Positions 9,241 to 17,569 of a DNA stretch of 51,367 bases are shown piece by piece. The DNA comes from Methanosphaera stadtmanae (GTDB lineage: Archaea > Methanobacteriota > Methanobacteria > Methanobacteriales > Methanobacteriaceae). Position numbers and translations under genes: made by a program. Within the stretch, counting starts at the first letter, position 1. Every line of letters starts with the position of its first letter. The notes below the pieces were generated by a model. That model did not search any database and had not been told where the DNA came from. It saw only the letters and a list, made by a program, of their open reading frames with translations. The stretch lies in contig SUTR01000001.1 in the NCBI GenBank assembly GCA_015062825.1, positions 1 to 51,367 of the forward strand, written 5' to 3'.

Positions 9241-9332
9241 AATATACAATTTTATTAATGTAATTTAATATATACTTTTTTATTATTATATTTTTATCCA
9301 ATAATAACTGCTAATAGGTAAAATTGTATATT
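9241..9332. promoter_or_regulatory. 14-bp inverted repeat upstream of the adhesin gene
   Basis: AATATACAATTTTA at 9241-9254 is repeated exactly as its reverse complement at 9319-9332, 64 bp apart. Both lie within the 255-bp intergenic region upstream of the adhesin start at 9181. The spacing suits two bound regulator dimers or a loop. No other gene occupies the region. Confidence 0.5.
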
Positions 9333-9436
9333 AAAACTTTTTAATTATTTATTTAAAACATATTAATTAATATATCCTTGAATAAAATCATTTAACTTAA
9401 AAAAAGAGTTATGAGGTTAGATAATTTCTATTATCA

Positions 9437-9685
9437 TCATATTAAATCATGAATCATACGTAATGCATCAAGCAATCCATGACTATATTCTATACATCCA
9501 AAAGCTGTACGCATATCCTCCTTTTCAAGGTAGTACTTGGAATCATTCATATAATCTACTGCCCTGTCATATACTTCCTTCTGTTTACCAGTAAATGAAA
9601 TATCCTCTACCTGTCTTAGGTTTCTTTCAAGTTTCTCTATATCAATCTGTATTTTCTCTTTGCTTTCTAAATCTATATTATTCAT
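9437..9685 (-). CDS. DUF357 family protein
   Basis: An 82-residue helical protein of the archaeal DUF357 family. The family signature is visible in the second half as YDRAVDYMNDSKYYLEKED followed by AFGCIEYSHGLLDALRMI. GGAGGT six bases upstream supports ATG 9685. It is the last gene of a probable three-gene transcript with the DUF2284 gene (27 bp upstream) and dtd. The biochemical function is unknown; the family is nearly universal in euryarchaea and often sits beside RNA or translation genes. Confidence 0.85.
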   Translation of the reverse strand: MNNIDLESKEKIQIDIEKLERNLRQVEDISFTGKQKEVYDRAVDYMNDSKYYLEKEDMRTAFGCIEYSHGLLDALRMIHDLI

Positions 9686-9712
9686 AATTCTACCTCCATT
9701 ATTAATTTATTC

Positions 9713-10294
9713 TCAATACAATAGTCCCATAAGCAATGATAAGTTCTCTGGAAGATATCCATTATCAGTATCTATCCATTTAATCTCTTCATCAAATACA
9801 TCCTTCAATGTATCAGGCACCAATCCTCCAATGGATTCTATGCTGAAATGACATTTATCAGGATACCTGCATGGCTTATTGTTTATCTTTGAACACTCAT
9901 CACATACACCACAATACCCAGCTGACAACAGACATCCATCTTTTTCTATTTCCAATATTTCCAGTTTGTCAATTAACTTGTTTCTCTCATGGAATAATGT
10001 GTTGTCTGTTATATATTGTAACTGGTCCATAGTGTATTTAGTCTTCTGTGCCTCTTTTGTAAAGTTTATTTTTACAAAGTATAAATCCAAATTATCATAT
10101 TTATCCCAGGATTCAAGTTCATCGTTTTGAAAATCAGGACATGCCCAGTTATTGTTATGCATATGACAATTGCTGCAGGCTTCGCTTGTACTTTTCAAGT
10201 CTACAAACCTATCCTTGTATTGACTAGTGGATATTGTTTTATGGGTCATCACAGGTTCATATAAGCTTTTTACATCTAATTCATCCATAATCAT
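9713..10294 (-). CDS. DUF2284 cysteine-rich metal-binding protein
   Basis: A 193-residue cytoplasmic protein. Cysteine clusters CSNCHMHNNNWACPDF (C40, C43, C52) and GYCGVCDEC...CRYPDKC mark the DUF2284 family, predicted to bind a metal or Fe-S cluster. The gene starts 11 bp after dtd and is probably co-transcribed with it. ATG 10288, two codons in, is an alternative start with slightly better spacing from GAGTTG. A diverged paralogue lies at 42132-42698. No substrate is known for the family. Confidence 0.85.
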   Translation of the reverse strand: MIMDELDVKSLYEPVMTHKTISTSQYKDRFVDLKSTSEACSNCHMHNNNWACPDFQNDELESWDKYDNLDLYFVKINFTKEAQKTKYTMDQLQYITDNTLFHERNKLIDKLEILEIEKDGCLLSAGYCGVCDECSKINNKPCRYPDKCHFSIESIGGLVPDTLKDVFDEEIKWIDTDNGYLPENLSLLMGLLY

Positions 10295-10305
10295 GCAACT
10301 CGTTA

Positions 10306-10746
10306 TTATTGGTAACTTTTCTCAAGCAGTATTGTAACAGGTCCATTGTTTACCAGTGATACATCCATATGTGCACCGAATACTCCACATTCAGTATGTA
10401 CATGTTCACGACATTTTTCGACAAAATAGTCAAATAGTTTGCTTGCATCACTTGGATTTAATGATCTGTGAAATGATGGCCTGTTCTTCTTGGTAGATGC
10501 ATATAATGTAAACTGTGGAACAAGCAATAGTTCATATCCTGTATCCAATAGTGATTTGTTCATCCTATCCTCATCATCTTCAAATATTCGAAGTTTAACT
10601 AATTTATTTGATAGATAATCAGCTTCACGTTCGGTATCTTCAGTTCCAAATCCTACAAGTACCATAAATCCTTTATCAATACTTCCTGTTATTTTACCAT
10701 CAACTTCTACTGATGCATTATCTACTCGTTGTACTACTAATCTCAA
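10306..10746 (-). CDS. dtd: D-aminoacyl-tRNA deacylase, bacterial (DTD1) type
   Basis: A 146-residue enzyme that hydrolyses D-amino acids mischarged on tRNA, acting in the cytoplasm as a homodimer. The start MRLVVQRVDNASV, the mid motif QFTLYAS...RPSF and the cis-proline motif NNGPVT (133-138) identify the bacterial/eukaryotic DTD1 family at its usual length. The usual SQFTL motif reads PQFTL here (P77). Most archaea use the unrelated DTD2, so this gene may have been acquired from bacteria. It heads the minus-strand group dtd, DUF2284, DUF357 and is divergent from the MFS gene. Confidence 0.93.
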   Translation of the reverse strand: MRLVVQRVDNASVEVDGKITGSIDKGFMVLVGFGTEDTEREADYLSNKLVKLRIFEDDEDRMNKSLLDTGYELLLVPQFTLYASTKKNRPSFHRSLNPSDASKLFDYFVEKCREHVHTECGVFGAHMDVSLVNNGPVTILLEKSYQ

Positions 10747-10869
10747 GACTAAACCTCATCCTATTAAATTCTATTTATATTATTTGTTAATCTAAAAATT
10801 TATAGTTATATCAACTACATGTAAAATATTATTAAACTAACTTCATTAGGATAAATTTAACCATATCTA

Positions 10870-10882
10870 ACCGTTAGTCGGT
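10870..10882. promoter_or_regulatory. ACCG-N5-CGGT inverted repeat, candidate operator
   Basis: ACCG and CGGT arms separated by five bases lie 36 bp upstream of the MFS exporter start, in an otherwise GC-poor promoter region. Short operators with ACCG/CGGT arms are common for TetR-family repressors of drug exporters. No such repressor gene is in the window. Confidence 0.35.
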
Positions 10883-10917
10883 AATCTAAAATATTAAATC
10901 CTATATAAATATATTAT

Positions 10918-12291
10918 ATGGAAATAAATAGAAAATATGCTTATATTATTTTAACCTCCACTTTAGGCTCTTTTGCCATGGCATATGCATCTAATGGACT
11001 TTCTGTTATATTGCCTACACTTGCAAATGTTTTTGGCATCAGCAATATATTGGAAAACTGGATAGTATTCAGTTATCTGTTGGTATTGTCTGTAGCTGGT
11101 GTTCCCTTAGGTAAGATATGTGGAAAGTATGGCCTGAAGCGTTCATTTAAACTGGGACTTATAATTTTCTCGGCAGGTTCATTGATATCTGCAATTTCAA
11201 TCAATATTGCCATGATGATACTGGGCCGTATCATACAGGCTATTGGTGCATCCATGGTATTTGTTACTAATGTATCCATGATAACTGCAGAGATTCCTGC
11301 AAGCAATCGTGGAAGAGCATTGGGTATTAATGTAACAGGTGTTTATCTTGGAATAACAATATCCCCTACCATAAGTGGTATTCTAACCAATAATCTATCA
11401 TGGAGATTTGTATTTATCATTACAATTATCCTTGCCCTGATATCATATTATCTATTATGTAAGATTGATACTGAATGGATTATGCAAAAGGACGAACTTG
11501 ACAAGGTAGGATCAATTATATATGTAGTGGCAATTGCCTTGTTATTGTATGGATTTACAATATTAAATACTATGCTGGGAGTTGTTCTTGTACTGGCAGG
11601 ATTGGTGCTTCTTGTCATCTTTGCAAGATATGAATTGAAAATATCAAATCCTGTATATGAGATGAGACTATTTAAGAACATTAACTATACAACTGCTAAT
11701 CTTGTTGCAATGATTGCTTATCTTACAACTTATGTGGTAAGTTATGTTTTAAATTATCATTTCCAGTATATACTTGGACTTGATGCACAGACATCTGGAC
11801 TCATCCTGATATCAACACCAGTTATGATGCTGCTTATTGCAGCTCAGGCAGGTAAACTATCAGATAAGATTAACCCGGGAATACTGCAATTAATAGGAGT
11901 AAGCATCATAACAATAGCAATAGGAATACTCTCACAGATTAGCTATACAACACCAATCTATGTAATAGTAATTGCTATGATACTGCAGGGTATAGGTCAT
12001 GGATTCTTCTCCACACCAAACAACAATATCATACTAAGCAATGTGGATGACAAAAAGGATATACCTACAGCATCAGCATCAGTTGCTACAGTCAGAAATC
12101 TTGGACAGTCATTTAGTCTTGGAATACTAACAGTTACATTTGCATTTATCATGGGAAATGTGGCAATACAGCCATCAAACTATGATCTATTAATACTTAG
12201 TAATCAGACAACACTGCTTATAATAACAATACTGGGTATTGTTGCAGTAATTCTATCAGTAATAGGATTGAAAAATTCAATGAAAGAGTAA
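10918..12291 (+). CDS. MFS multidrug-type exporter (DHA2-like)
   Basis: A 457-residue polytopic membrane protein with about 12-14 hydrophobic segments. The first (IILTSTLGSFAMAYASNGLSV) is followed by PLGKICGKYGLKRSF, the loop 2-3 motif of the major facilitator superfamily, then GRIIQAIGASMVF and a WRFVFIITIILA segment typical of the DHA2 drug:H+ antiporters. It is likely to expel small lipophilic compounds using the ion gradient. No clear Shine-Dalgarno precedes ATG 10918. An AAATATTAAA box about 25 bp upstream suggests a leaderless transcript. Regulation through the nearby inverted repeat is possible. The substrate cannot be inferred. Confidence 0.9.
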   Translation: MEINRKYAYIILTSTLGSFAMAYASNGLSVILPTLANVFGISNILENWIVFSYLLVLSVAGVPLGKICGKYGLKRSFKLGLIIFSAGSLISAISINIAMMILGRIIQAIGASMVFVTNVSMITAEIPASNRGRALGINVTGVYLGITISPTISGILTNNLSWRFVFIITIILALISYYLLCKIDTEWIMQKDELDKVGSIIYVVAIALLLYGFTILNTMLGVVLVLAGLVLLVIFARYELKISNPVYEMRLFKNINYTTANLVAMIAYLTTYVVSYVLNYHFQYILGLDAQTSGLILISTPVMMLLIAAQAGKLSDKINPGILQLIGVSIITIAIGILSQISYTTPIYVIVIAMILQGIGHGFFSTPNNNIILSNVDDKKDIPTASASVATVRNLGQSFSLGILTVTFAFIMGNVAIQPSNYDLLILSNQTTLLIITILGIVAVILSVIGLKNSMKE

Positions 12292-12333
12292 AAATATAAA
12301 CTCCCCCATTTTCTTATTTTAAAAAAAAAATAG

Positions 12334-12753
12334 TTATTCGTTTAATTCTTTATGAAATATGGATAATACATATTCAGCTATTATATTATCCTCATTGCCA
12401 CGTCCTCCACCAACACCAATACCTCCAATGCATTTATCATCCACATATAATGGATATCCACCGGATACTAGTGTGATGTTGGAGTTGTTGTTTTGAAGTC
12501 CCATCAATGGACCGCCATCACAGGATAATTCTTTAAGCTTCTCTGTTGGCATGAACATTACAGCAGCAGTATATGCCTTCTGGGGTACTAGTGTAGTACT
12601 AAGTACAGGTGCATCACCAAAACGTCTATATAAGAGAGGATGACCATTTGCATCATATATTGCAAAGCTTATGTCTATTCCCATTTCTTTTGACTTTTCT
12701 CTTGCTGCTTGACATAACTTGTCACATAACTTATCATCTAAAATTCTATTCAT
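12334..12753 (-). CDS. GlcG/HbpS-like heme-degrading family protein
   Basis: A 139-residue cytoplasmic protein of the GlcG/HbpS (DUF336) fold. Recognisable features are AIYDANGHPLLYRRFGDAP, QKAYTAA, the central GGPLMGL, SGGYPLYVDDKCIGGIGVGGG and the C-terminal helix. Family members bind heme, corrinoids or related cofactors, or accompany diol-utilisation enzymes. Which applies here is unknown. ATG 12753 is chosen because AGTGAT precedes it. The GTG at 12762 is part of that binding site. It is a single gene convergent with the exporter. Confidence 0.85.
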   Translation of the reverse strand: MNRILDDKLCDKLCQAAREKSKEMGIDISFAIYDANGHPLLYRRFGDAPVLSTTLVPQKAYTAAVMFMPTEKLKELSCDGGPLMGLQNNNSNITLVSGGYPLYVDDKCIGGIGVGGGRGNEDNIIAEYVLSIFHKELNE

Positions 12754-12781
12754 AAATATCACTATTTATTTAATGTTAAAT

Positions 12782-13960
12782 CTACATTGGATATTGACCT
12801 TCCGTTTCCTTTTTGTATTTAAGCCAAGTTTCTAACATTTTATCATTTAATGCATATGTATTTTGACGTGAATACTTAAGTATTGCCTTATTATTTAATG
12901 AATCAATGTATTTTGTTAGTGTTGACTTGGAATATCCTGTTTTTTTAAGAAGTTCATTCCATGTTAGTTCATTATCATCTGTTAATATCTTTATTATTGT
13001 CTTTTCATATTCATTTAAGTTTCCCCAGATGTATAACCACATTATAACAATTTGATCCATTTTCATCATAAATGTCTCTTTAATCATATTTTCATCATAT
13101 GTTTTACCGGAATCCAATACATTACAGAATGTATTAATATATGCAGGTATGCCTCTGGTACACTTATAAAATCTTTCAAAGCCATCGGTTGTAAATTTTA
13201 ATTCATTTGCTTTCTCATCAATATAATTTTTTGTTTCTTCTTTAGTGAATGCTTCAATGTCTATTTGAATCATACGTCCTGCAAATGCACCAGTTTGACC
13301 ATTGATATCCTCAATTATATCTGCACTTTTACTTACAGAACCTGTAAAAATATAACATACATTTGATTGATCCTGAATATAACTCCTAAAAAGCCAGAAA
13401 AATGCTTCAGGATTTTCTACATGTTTAATAAATTGAAATTCATCAAAAACTATTATATATCCATCAATTTCATCGGAGGAATCCACTATTTTTTGTGGAA
13501 GTTCCATTACAAGTTTGCTTAATGTTTTATAGTTATCTTTAATTTTTGGAATAGGTATATCAAAGATACTTGCTACATCAGTAAATTCATATTCATGTAA
13601 TTTGACATTGCTTATGAAATGTTTTATATTATCCTGAAAATTCTTTAAAACGGATTGACGTTGCTGTAATGATTCATAAATATTTGACAATATTTCCTTT
13701 AATATTTCTTCCTCTGTGACTTTTTTATTAGTTGAATAGATTTTGGATATGTCAATATATGCTGTTAAAGTTCTATCATTGGTATCGTTTAATATTTTTT
13801 TCAATAGAAATGTTTTACCCACACCTCTATTTCCTGTTATTAACAATTGATTAGGTAAATCTTCATAGATACTGCTTATTTGTATATTTATTTTTTTAAT
13901 ATCTTTTTTTCTGTTAAAGAAATATTTATTTATATTCCTAGGTACTGTTGTAGGCATCAT
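12782..13960 (-). CDS. Archaeal AAA-type ATPase with C-terminal winged helix
   Basis: A 392-residue P-loop ATPase of the archaeal-specific family related to Orc/STAND proteins (ATPase domain 2). Walker A is GNRGVGKT (43-50) and Walker B is IIVFDE (169-174). A sensor-like FTGS follows at about 207. The C-terminal part has a winged-helix segment, NELTWNELLKKTGYSKSTLTKYIDSL (about 337-362), that could bind DNA. AAGGAG lies nine bases upstream of ATG 13960. The intergenic region behind it contains five ACTAGT sites, plausible autoregulatory or loading sites. Roles of this family are poorly defined (some act in defence or as replication-like factors). Confidence 0.82.
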   Translation of the reverse strand: MMPTTVPRNINKYFFNRKKDIKKINIQISSIYEDLPNQLLITGNRGVGKTFLLKKILNDTNDRTLTAYIDISKIYSTNKKVTEEEILKEILSNIYESLQQRQSVLKNFQDNIKHFISNVKLHEYEFTDVASIFDIPIPKIKDNYKTLSKLVMELPQKIVDSSDEIDGYIIVFDEFQFIKHVENPEAFFWLFRSYIQDQSNVCYIFTGSVSKSADIIEDINGQTGAFAGRMIQIDIEAFTKEETKNYIDEKANELKFTTDGFERFYKCTRGIPAYINTFCNVLDSGKTYDENMIKETFMMKMDQIVIMWLYIWGNLNEYEKTIIKILTDDNELTWNELLKKTGYSKSTLTKYIDSLNNKAILKYSRQNTYALNDKMLETWLKYKKETEGQYPM

Positions 13961-14315
13961 ATTGAATAACTCCTTATAATATAGATATGTTCAAGTAAAT
14001 ATTTATATTATACTAGTTCGCACAAAAAAACTAGTCCATGATAATTTCAATATTGAAAATTATAAAATATAAAAAACCAGTTTTATTAAACGAACTAGTT
14101 TGAATAAATTTCAATATAAAGATATTAAAATCTATATGGACTAGTTCATAAGAAAAAACTAGTTCGATCAATTTAATATAAAAAAAATAATTGTGATGAA
14201 AAAAATAACATTTAATATATTCAAATTAAAAAAAATAACATATAGAATTTTCTTAAAAATAAGAATAGATTAACTGTTATAATAATAAATAATTACAATA
14301 CTGTATCTGATAGAA
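13961..14315. other. Divergent intergenic region with the ACTAGT array
   Basis: No gene fits in these 355 bp between the divergent ATPase and dihydrouridine synthase genes. It contains the ACTAGT array (14012-14166). An AT-rich stretch follows that holds the promoter of the synthase gene, with a TTATAATAATAA box at about 14276. Confidence 0.6.
14012..14166. repeat. Five ACTAGT-centred sites, two pairs spaced 18 bp
   Basis: ACTAGT occurs at 14012, 14030, 14094, 14140 and 14158. Most copies extend to CGAACTAGT or GGACTAGT on one side. The outer sites form two pairs, each with an 18-bp period and A-rich spacers, arranged in opposite orientation: CTAGTTCG...CTAGTCC on the left and GGACTAGTTC...ACTAGTTCG on the right. 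The middle copy, CGAACTAGTT, stands alone. The pattern looks like an array of protein-binding sites. Confidence 0.75.
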
Positions 14316-15314
14316 ATGAAGTGGAAAATTGGTGATGTAACAATAGACAACCAGATAGTACTTGCACCTATGGCAGGAGTATGTGATTATACCTTTAGAA
14401 ACATTGTCAAGTCATTTGGATGTGGACTAATCATAAATGAGATGGTATCAGACAAGTCAATCATATATGGAAACTGTAGAATTGAGGAACTATTATATAT
14501 GAAAGAATCTGAAAGGCCATTCTGTCAGCAGATTTTTGGAGCAGAAAGTGATACACTGACACAGGCAGCCACATACATTGAGGAGAATATGAAACCGGAT
14601 ATTATAGATATTAATATGGGATGTCCCGTCGCAAAGGTAGCAATACGCAGCAGTTCTGGAAGTGCACTGCTAAAGAATCCGGAGAATATACATAAGATAG
14701 TGGAAGCTGTGACAGATGCCGTGGATACACCTGTGACTGTTAAGATAAGAAGTGGATGGGATGAAGATTCCATCAATGCAGTTGAGGTTGCAAGAATAAT
14801 AGAAGAATCAGGAGCTGATGCAATAACAGTACATCCCAGAACACGAAGTCAGCAATATGAAGGAAAATCCGATTGGAATATAATAAAAAGTGTAAAGGAC
14901 AATGTAGATGTACCTGTTATTGGAAATGGTGATATTGATTCATGTTATAAGGCAGAAGAGATGATAGAGCATACGGGTTGTGATGCTGTTATGATAGGTC
15001 GTGGAGTACTGGGAAATCCATGGCTGGTATCTGAGTGCATTGACTACCTTGATAATAATGTCAAACCGAAACCTGTTTCATTAAATGCAAAGTTAGAAAT
15101 GGTGAAAAAACACATACAAGAACTATATGACTTTAAGAAACCAAAGATTGCACTCATTAGAAGCAGGATGCATGCTGCATACTATGTAAAGGGATTATAT
15201 GGAAGCATTAATATTAAGAAACAGATATTTCAATCAAAATCTAAGGATGACCTAATTAATCTACTGGAGGAATACTTCCAATCACTGATGGAATATGAAC
15301 AGACAAAAGAATAA
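14316..15314 (+). CDS. tRNA-dihydrouridine synthase
   Basis: A 332-residue flavoprotein that reduces uridine to dihydrouridine in tRNA with FMN and NAD(P)H. The TIM-barrel family motifs are APMAGVCDYTFRN (17-29), the catalytic Cys103 in INMGCPVAKV, VKIRSGWD, ITVHPRTRSQQYEGKSDW and IGNGDI...DAVMIGRG. The C-terminal helical domain binds tRNA. Length is normal for the family. There is no Shine-Dalgarno, and a TATA-like box about 30 bp upstream suggests a leaderless or near-leaderless transcript. Confidence 0.93.
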   Translation: MKWKIGDVTIDNQIVLAPMAGVCDYTFRNIVKSFGCGLIINEMVSDKSIIYGNCRIEELLYMKESERPFCQQIFGAESDTLTQAATYIEENMKPDIIDINMGCPVAKVAIRSSSGSALLKNPENIHKIVEAVTDAVDTPVTVKIRSGWDEDSINAVEVARIIEESGADAITVHPRTRSQQYEGKSDWNIIKSVKDNVDVPVIGNGDIDSCYKAEEMIEHTGCDAVMIGRGVLGNPWLVSECIDYLDNNVKPKPVSLNAKLEMVKKHIQELYDFKKPKIALIRSRMHAAYYVKGLYGSINIKKQIFQSKSKDDLINLLEEYFQSLMEYEQTKE

Positions 15315-15450
15315 TTTGAATTATGATATAAATTCTCTTTAGCTATAAAAATGAGCATAATAAGACTTTAATATACAATAAATAAATGCAATATTAAATG
15401 GAAATATAACAACAATCCAAAGATTAAATAATATACTCAATATTAACTAG

Positions 15451-15549
15451 GCAAAGGAAGATTTAATAGTATACAGAGAGGATAATGTAGTATTCTCTGA
15501 TACAATAACAGGTGATTTGAATAAGATACTCTTTGAAATAATAATGTAA
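15451..15549 (+). pseudogene. Possible C-terminal gene remnant
   Basis: Thirty-two codons ending in TAA at 15547-15549 give a peptide of alternating strand-like residues ending in NKILFEIIM. There is no start codon or ribosome binding site, and TAG closes the frame at 15448-15450. I do not recognise the family. It could also be chance. Confidence 0.25.
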
Positions 15550-15800
15550 TTATTAGAAGACACGAAAAATAGAATTCATAATAGTAACAAATCCACTTAA
15601 ACTTATGTAAAAAATATCCTAGAAGAATAAAATTATCGTATCGCCCCCTATTATTTTTAATGAATCTTATTTTTTTAATAAGAAAAAATTTTTCCTATAT
15701 AAATAATTTTTCTCATATATGAAATTAATACTAATTTTGATTAAAGTAACCTTTAAATAATTGAAAAATGAAAATAAGATTATATATTAAATTATAAGAA

Positions 15801-15847
15801 AAAAGTATTACTTTTTGATGATATTTTATATGAAAAGTATTACTTTT
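15801..15847 (+). promoter_or_regulatory. Twin 15-bp palindromes flanking the ABC operon TATA box
   Basis: AAAAGTATTACTTTT, a perfect palindrome around a central T, occurs at 15801-15815 and 15833-15847. The copies are 32 bp apart, about three helical turns. A TATA-like TTTTATATG (about 15823-15831) lies between them, and the first gene starts at 15881. Binding at both copies would block the promoter. Similar GTAATAC sequences overlap the promoter of the acetyltransferase at the other end of the cluster. Confidence 0.6.
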
Positions 15848-15880
15848 GTTTAATATGTGTTTTTATAGGAGTAAGTAAGT

Positions 15881-17509
15881 ATGAATAACAAAATTAAATA
15901 TGCTATTATAGCAGTTGTTGTTATTATCATAGCTATTATTGCTGCTTCTTCATTTTTAGGTACTTCTACCGATAATGATCCGACTCATATCGTAATAACA
16001 GTACCTGGACATACTGGAGAACCAGAAACGGGTTTTAACCCGTTAACTGGATGGGGTAATGGACACTTAAACTTTAATCCTTTAGTACAAAGTACATTAT
16101 TCGGTTCAGATGAAAATGGTAGTTTTGTAAATGATTTGGCAACAAATTATACTATAAGTGCAGATAGATTAACTTGGACAGTAAACATTAGAGATGATGT
16201 AGTATTTTCAGATGATACTAAATTAACAGCAAAAGATGTAGCATTCACATTTAATGAAGCTAAAAAAACAGATGGTGAATTAGATTTAACTAATTTAAAA
16301 GAGGCTAAAGCTGTTAATGATACAACTGTTGAATTTACATTAGAAAAACCACAATCTACATTCATTTATGATTTAAGATATGTTGGTATAGTTAAAGAAG
16401 ATGGTTATAACAATGAAACTTATGGTTCTAATCCTATAGGTTCCGGACCATACAAACTTAAACAATGGGACAAAGGACAACAAGCAATCTTTGAATACAA
16501 TGACAAATACTATGGTAAAGAACCATACTTTAAACAGGTAACCATGGTATTCCCTGAAGAAGACAATGTATTACAAATGGTAAAATCAGGACAAATCGAT
16601 GTAGCTGAAGCACCAATTTCTGCATATGGTGAAAATGTTACAGGTTACAAATTAGTAGAATTTGAAAGTCCTAGAGCACAAGGTTTCTCATTACCTTATC
16701 TACCAGATACTGGTTTAAAAACAGATAATGGTAATCCTGTAGGAAACAATGTAACATCAGACCCTGCAATAAGAAAAGCTTTAAATGTAGGTATTAACCG
16801 TGAAGCAATTGTAGAATCTGTTTATAAAGGTATAGGTAAACCAGAATATACTGGAGTAGATTCATTACCATTTGCAAATGAAAAAGCTAAAATTACAGAT
16901 AATAAACCTGATGAAGCTAAAAAGATATTAGAAGAAGCTGGATGGGTTGACACTAATGGTGATGGAATAAGAGAAAAAGATGGAGTAAAAGCATCATTCG
17001 AAGTTTATTACCCACCTAACAAAGAAGACAGACAATCACTAGCAACTATTATATCAGAACAAGCAAAAGATTTAGGTATAGAAATAGTTTTAAAATCTGC
17101 TGACTGGGATACTATTTACACAAAAATGTATTCACAAGCAGTTGTAATGCAACAATCATCTGATAATCCATACTCTGCAGTATATCAGCAATACTACAGT
17201 AAAGATGCTGAAGGATTCTTAGAATCTGATTACAGAAACCCTAATGCATATAATAATTCCCAAGTAGATGGAATATTGGATCAAGGTATGAATGCAGGAA
17301 CTCTTGAAGATGCATATCAATACTGGAGTCAGGCAGCATACACTGGCAGTGGATCTGGATTTGGTCCTAATGGTGATGCACCATGGTTATGGGCAGCAGA
17401 TAACCACTTTGCATACTTCGTAAAAGATGACGTGGATATGGGTACACTTTCAAAATTAGGTCAAGATTATTATGCAAATATTCTTGATTGGACCCGTAAA
17501 TCATCATAA
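15881..17509 (+). CDS. ABC transporter substrate-binding protein, peptide/nickel (SBP_bac_5) family
   Basis: A 542-residue extracellular binding protein of an ABC importer. Residues 7-27 are one hydrophobic segment followed by a polar linker. No lipobox cysteine is present (the protein has none), so it is probably anchored by the uncleaved segment. The family pattern is visible: TGFNPLTGWGNGHLNFNPLVQSTLF near the N terminus, LTAKDVAFTFNEAK, GSGPYKL, IRKALNVGINREAIVESVY, DEAKKILEEAGW and a C-terminal lobe. The GWG...QSTL motif resembles nickel or metal-chelate binders more than classical oligopeptide binders, but the ligand is not certain. AGGAG precedes ATG 15881. It is the first gene of a five-gene operon and is probably repressed through the twin palindromes. 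Confidence 0.9.
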   Translation: MNNKIKYAIIAVVVIIIAIIAASSFLGTSTDNDPTHIVITVPGHTGEPETGFNPLTGWGNGHLNFNPLVQSTLFGSDENGSFVNDLATNYTISADRLTWTVNIRDDVVFSDDTKLTAKDVAFTFNEAKKTDGELDLTNLKEAKAVNDTTVEFTLEKPQSTFIYDLRYVGIVKEDGYNNETYGSNPIGSGPYKLKQWDKGQQAIFEYNDKYYGKEPYFKQVTMVFPEEDNVLQMVKSGQIDVAEAPISAYGENVTGYKLVEFESPRAQGFSLPYLPDTGLKTDNGNPVGNNVTSDPAIRKALNVGINREAIVESVYKGIGKPEYTGVDSLPFANEKAKITDNKPDEAKKILEEAGWVDTNGDGIREKDGVKASFEVYYPPNKEDRQSLATIISEQAKDLGIEIVLKSADWDTIYTKMYSQAVVMQQSSDNPYSAVYQQYYSKDAEGFLESDYRNPNAYNNSQVDGILDQGMNAGTLEDAYQYWSQAAYTGSGSGFGPNGDAPWLWAADNHFAYFVKDDVDMGTLSKLGQDYYANILDWTRKSS

Positions 17510-17569
17510 ATCTAAATAAAAGTTCTATTACTTTTATTTTTTTATTTTTTTTACTAGGAGGTTTTATTA

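Larger units (their letters stand above)
15315..15880. other. 566-bp intergenic region with possible gene remnant
   Basis: No intact gene is present. A 32-codon open stretch at 15451-15549 reads like protein (LIVYREDNVVFSDTITGDLN...) but has a stop immediately upstream and no start, so it may be the tail of a decayed gene. The last 80 bp hold the promoter and twin palindromes of the ABC importer. Confidence 0.45.

Noticed and set aside
14012-14166. ACTAGT array as a replication origin
   Set aside because: The adjacent ATPase lacks the Orc1/Cdc6 signatures I would expect and no G-rich origin recognition box is visible; kept only as a binding-site array.
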